Below are positions 61,436-64,000 of a stretch of DNA of 64,000 bases, piece by piece. The DNA comes from Nocardia nova NBRC 15556. Its GTDB lineage: Bacteria > Actinomycetota > Actinomycetes > Mycobacteriales > Mycobacteriaceae. Within the stretch, counting starts at the first letter, position 1. Each line of letters begins with the position of its first letter. Location of the stretch: contig NZ_BDBN01000027.1 in NCBI RefSeq assembly GCF_001613005.1, positions 1 to 64,000 on the forward strand, in the 5' to 3' direction. The position numbers were made by a program, and so were the translations under genes. Below the pieces are notes generated by a model. The model saw only the letters and a program-made list of their open reading frames with translations. It did no database searches and was not told the DNA's origin.

Positions 61436-63328
61436 GTGTTCAGGCCCCGGATCGGCATCCGCACCCGCGTCGTCGCGGTGGCGGCCATTCCCTGCATGTC
61501 GTTGTTGCTCGTCGCCGTAGGCGCCGCAGGTCACTTCCTGCAAACCGGCCAGCACGCCCGTGATTGGGCGGCCCAGAACCGTCGCGCACTCGAGCCGGTG
61601 GTCACCATGGTCGAAGCGATGCAACAGGAACGGCAGCTGACCATGGTGGCCGCCCAGCGGGGACAGCCGGTCCCGACTCTTGCATCGGCACGCGCGCACG
61701 TCGACCACGCGCTTGCCGACCTCACTCCTATGGGCGAGGCGCTGGCCGCTATCGATCCCACCGGATTCCGCGACGTCCTCGGCAACTCCGTGACGGTACT
61801 CGCGAAGCTGCCCGCCACCCGCTCGGGCATCGATGCCGGCACGCTGAACGCCGACGATGCCTACGATTACTACAACCGAGCAGTCGAGGTCATCACCACC
61901 GGATCGGCCGTCGCGGCGCAGCGCGCACCCGATACGGCCACCGCGCGGGAATTGAGTACCGGGCTGTCCATGTTTCGCGCGGTAGAGGCGATGTCCCGGG
62001 CTCATGCGCTGGCCGCAGCGGCCACACCCCGCGGATTCACCGCCGAACAGCTGCAGCGTTTCACCCGTGAGGTCGGCTACTACCGGATCGCGCTGGACCA
62101 CTTGGCATGGCAGCTTTCCGGTCCGCAGCGAGATCGGCTGCGCGCGTTGTCCGACAGCGGCGACTGGCGCACGACCATCGCCGCCGAAGATGCGCTGATC
62201 GTCGCCGCGCCCGGAGCCGGCATCGTCGGCGACGCCGCATCGGAAGCAGCCGCGCACGCAACATCCGGACTACTCGAACTCTGGCGCGCGCAGAATGCCG
62301 CCGCCGGGGTGTCGGCGCAAGCGGCCGGTGACCGGATCTCGCACCGCTCGATGCTCGCCGCTTTCGCGGCGGTTGCCATCGCGGTGATCGCGGTCGCGGC
62401 CGCGCTCGTCGCCGCGGACCGGCTGGCTCGCCGGCTGGTGCGCCTGCGCACCGACACCACCGACCTGGCCGAGCGACGCCTGCCCGCCATCATGAGCCGT
62501 TTACGCCGTGGAGAGCAGGTGCAGATCGACAATGAAGTCGTCCGACTCGATCCGGGCGCCGACGAGATCGGGGATGTGGCCGCCGCCTTCAACCAGGCAC
62601 AGTTCGCGGCGATATCGGCTGCCGCTTCGGAGGCTGTCACCCGTAACGGCGTCCGGGCTGTCTTCGTCAACATCGCCCATCGGAGCCAGCTCGTGGTGCA
62701 CCGGCAACTCGAGGTGCTCGACCAGGCAGAACGTGACGCCGATGATCCGAGCTATCTGCAGACCCTGTTCGCACTGGACCACCTGGCGACCCGCGCCAGA
62801 CGCAATGCCGAAAACCTGATCATCCTCGGTGGGGAACGCCCCGCCCGGCGCTGGCGCAATCCGGTGTCGCTGTTCGACATCGTGCGCAGCGCCGCGGCCG
62901 AAACCACCGACTACCAGCGCGTGGACATCACCCGACTGCCCGATGTGCGAATCGCCGGTCATGTGGTCGCCGACGTCGTTCACCTGCTGGCGGAGCTGAT
63001 GGACAACGCCACCGCGTTCTCCCCGCCACAGTCGCGGGTGCGCGTCGACGGCCGCGTGATCGGTGGCGATGTGCGCTTGGCGGTGTGCGACCAAGGGCTC
63101 GGCATGGATCCCGCAGAATTGGGGCGGCGCAACGAGCTTCTCTCGGCGGCACCGGATTTCGGCATCGCCGCACTGACAGGCGACTTCCGTCTAGGCCTGT
63201 TCGTGGTGGCCGCACTCGCCGGACAGCACGGACTGTCGGTGCGGCTGACCGAATCCGAGTACGGCGGTATCAGCGCGGTCGTATCCATCCCCGCGACGCT
63301 GTTGTCCTCGTCAGAGGCCATCGAGTAG
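61436..63328 (+). CDS. Conservon-type (CvnA-like) nitrate/NIT-domain sensor histidine kinase, orphan
   Basis: A 630-residue membrane histidine kinase-like protein. TM1 (~13-35) and TM2 (~303-325) flank an extracellular NIT-like sensor region (~40-300). A HAMP-like part (~325-385) leads to the actinobacterial H-box region VFVNIAHRSQLVVHRQL (~410). The ATPase domain has the N-box ELMDNATAFSPP (~522), DQGLGMD and FRLGLFVVAALAGQHG. In conservons (Cvn) this gene is followed by roadblock, DUF742 and GTPase genes; here none follows. It probably signals to partners elsewhere. GTG 61436 is the start. Confidence 0.85.
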   Translation: MFRPRIGIRTRVVAVAAIPCMSLLLVAVGAAGHFLQTGQHARDWAAQNRRALEPVVTMVEAMQQERQLTMVAAQRGQPVPTLASARAHVDHALADLTPMGEALAAIDPTGFRDVLGNSVTVLAKLPATRSGIDAGTLNADDAYDYYNRAVEVITTGSAVAAQRAPDTATARELSTGLSMFRAVEAMSRAHALAAAATPRGFTAEQLQRFTREVGYYRIALDHLAWQLSGPQRDRLRALSDSGDWRTTIAAEDALIVAAPGAGIVGDAASEAAAHATSGLLELWRAQNAAAGVSAQAAGDRISHRSMLAAFAAVAIAVIAVAAALVAADRLARRLVRLRTDTTDLAERRLPAIMSRLRRGEQVQIDNEVVRLDPGADEIGDVAAAFNQAQFAAISAAASEAVTRNGVRAVFVNIAHRSQLVVHRQLEVLDQAERDADDPSYLQTLFALDHLATRARRNAENLIILGGERPARRWRNPVSLFDIVRSAAAETTDYQRVDITRLPDVRIAGHVVADVVHLLAELMDNATAFSPPQSRVRVDGRVIGGDVRLAVCDQGLGMDPAELGRRNELLSAAPDFGIAALTGDFRLGLFVVAALAGQHGLSVRLTESEYGGISAVVSIPATLLSSSEAIE

Positions 63329-63509
63329 GCGACGCGAGGTCGTCGACCACGAATCCGAGGTGATGGATACGTGAACCTGATTGCCGCACAGGAGAATTCG
63401 GTACCGCGCGCATGCGGTGTGCGTCGGACAGACCGATGCGTTGCAGAGTCCGGTGTTCGACACCGTCGATGAGGCATGCATAGTTCGATTCCTCGAAAAC
63501 CGTGCTGCC

Positions 63510-64000
63510 TCACCCCCACCGCCAGGTGTCCAGTGGCATCCATGTGCTGGACCGTGGATCGGGTTCGGGGGCCAGCTGTTTGAATGCGGAGCGATGAAAC
63601 AGCAGCGGAGGGCCCGCATGCTGCACATCCGCTTCGATCACCCGGCCGATCACGATGGTGTGATCACCGCCGTCGACCTCACGCTCCAGCGCGCAGGTCA
63701 GTGACGCGATCGCTCCCTCCAGCCTGGGGGCGCCGTTCGCCGCGGGATGCCAGGTGATTCCGGCGAATTTGTCGGCGCCGCTCATCGCGAACTGCCGGCA
63801 CAACCCTTGCTGGTCGGCAGCGAGGATGTTCACACAGAACTGTCCGGATTCCCGGATATGTGGCCAGGTCGAGGAGGTGCGGGCCGGGCAGAAACAGATC
63901 AGCGGCGGATCCAGGGACAGTGACGAAAACGACTGGCAAGTAAATCCGACGGGTTTGCCGGCGGAGATCGCTGTGATCACGGTGACCCCGCTGCAGAAAT
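63510..64000 (-). CDS. HsaB-like flavin reductase (partial, N-terminus beyond window)
   Basis: The C-terminal ~163 codons of a flavin reductase, open to the right edge (FCSGVTVITAISAGKPVGFTCQSF and onward). Blocks SLSLDPPLICFCPARTSSTW, SGQFCVNILA, DKFAGITWHPAANGAPRLEGA and DGGDHTIVIGRV match M. tuberculosis HsaB (Rv3567c), the FMN reductase that supplies reduced flavin to the steroid ring hydroxylase HsaA. Related reductases serve other two-component flavin monooxygenases, so a non-steroid role is possible. The 181-bp gap before it (63329-63509) holds nothing recognised. Confidence 0.85.
   Translation of the reverse strand, partial: FCSGVTVITAISAGKPVGFTCQSFSSLSLDPPLICFCPARTSSTWPHIRESGQFCVNILAADQQGLCRQFAMSGADKFAGITWHPAANGAPRLEGAIASLTCALEREVDGGDHTIVIGRVIEADVQHAGPPLLFHRSAFKQLAPEPDPRSSTWMPLDTWRWG

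Overview
The window is a high-GC actinobacterial chromosome segment. Codon use is GC-rich, GTG and TTG starts are common, and WhiB, GarA/OdhI-like, CYP125-like and conservon-type genes are present. Gene content and order fit the Mycobacteriales; Nocardia or a close relative is the most likely source, but this is inference because no rRNA is in the window.

From about 1.2 to 35 kb the core follows, with insertions, the order of Mycobacterium tuberculosis Rv1846c to Rv1822. The order is a BlaI repressor and M56 peptidase, a GuaB1-type IMPDH/GMPR enzyme, two CNNM/CorC membrane proteins, malate synthase G, a VWA protein, gcvP behind a tandem glycine riboswitch, a MerR regulator, a DUF151 nuclease, an FtsR-type MerR regulator, GarA, GcvH and a PgsA-type enzyme. 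Inserted in it are a DEAD-box helicase with a long inter-domain insert, eutBC, a PPOX enzyme, NTF2-like proteins, an LVIVD-repeat/DUF305 secreted pair, a TetR/membrane-protein divergon, a serine hydrolase, an NAD(P)H oxidoreductase, and a small-ORF/HNH/WhiB group.

From 35 to 46.5 kb lie a ChoD-like GMC oxidoreductase, a NERD-like membrane protein, PAP2 and acyl-CoA oxidase genes, a ThrE exporter, a TetR regulator, a CYP125-like steroid P450 and asnB. From 46.7 to 49.1 kb is a divergent accessory cassette: a tiny membrane protein and a resolvase-fold-like protein against an XRE regulator with a C-terminal sensor-like domain. A 58-nt hairpin and a heme oxygenase gene follow.

From 49.4 to 64 kb genes for lipid and steroid-type metabolism dominate: an AcrA1-like two-domain reductase, a polysaccharide deacetylase, a wax ester synthase/DGAT, an alpha/beta hydrolase, a Zn alcohol dehydrogenase, an AraC regulator, an acyl-CoA dehydrogenase, two SDRs, a MaoC dehydratase, an orphan conservon-type sensor kinase and the start of an HsaB-like flavin reductase. 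Three palindromes matching the KstR pattern TnnAACnnGTTnnA (one with a terminal mismatch) lie just upstream of the P450, DGAT and hydrolase genes, suggesting one dispersed sterol/lipid regulon. No rRNA, tRNA, CRISPR array, insertion sequence or prophage was seen.
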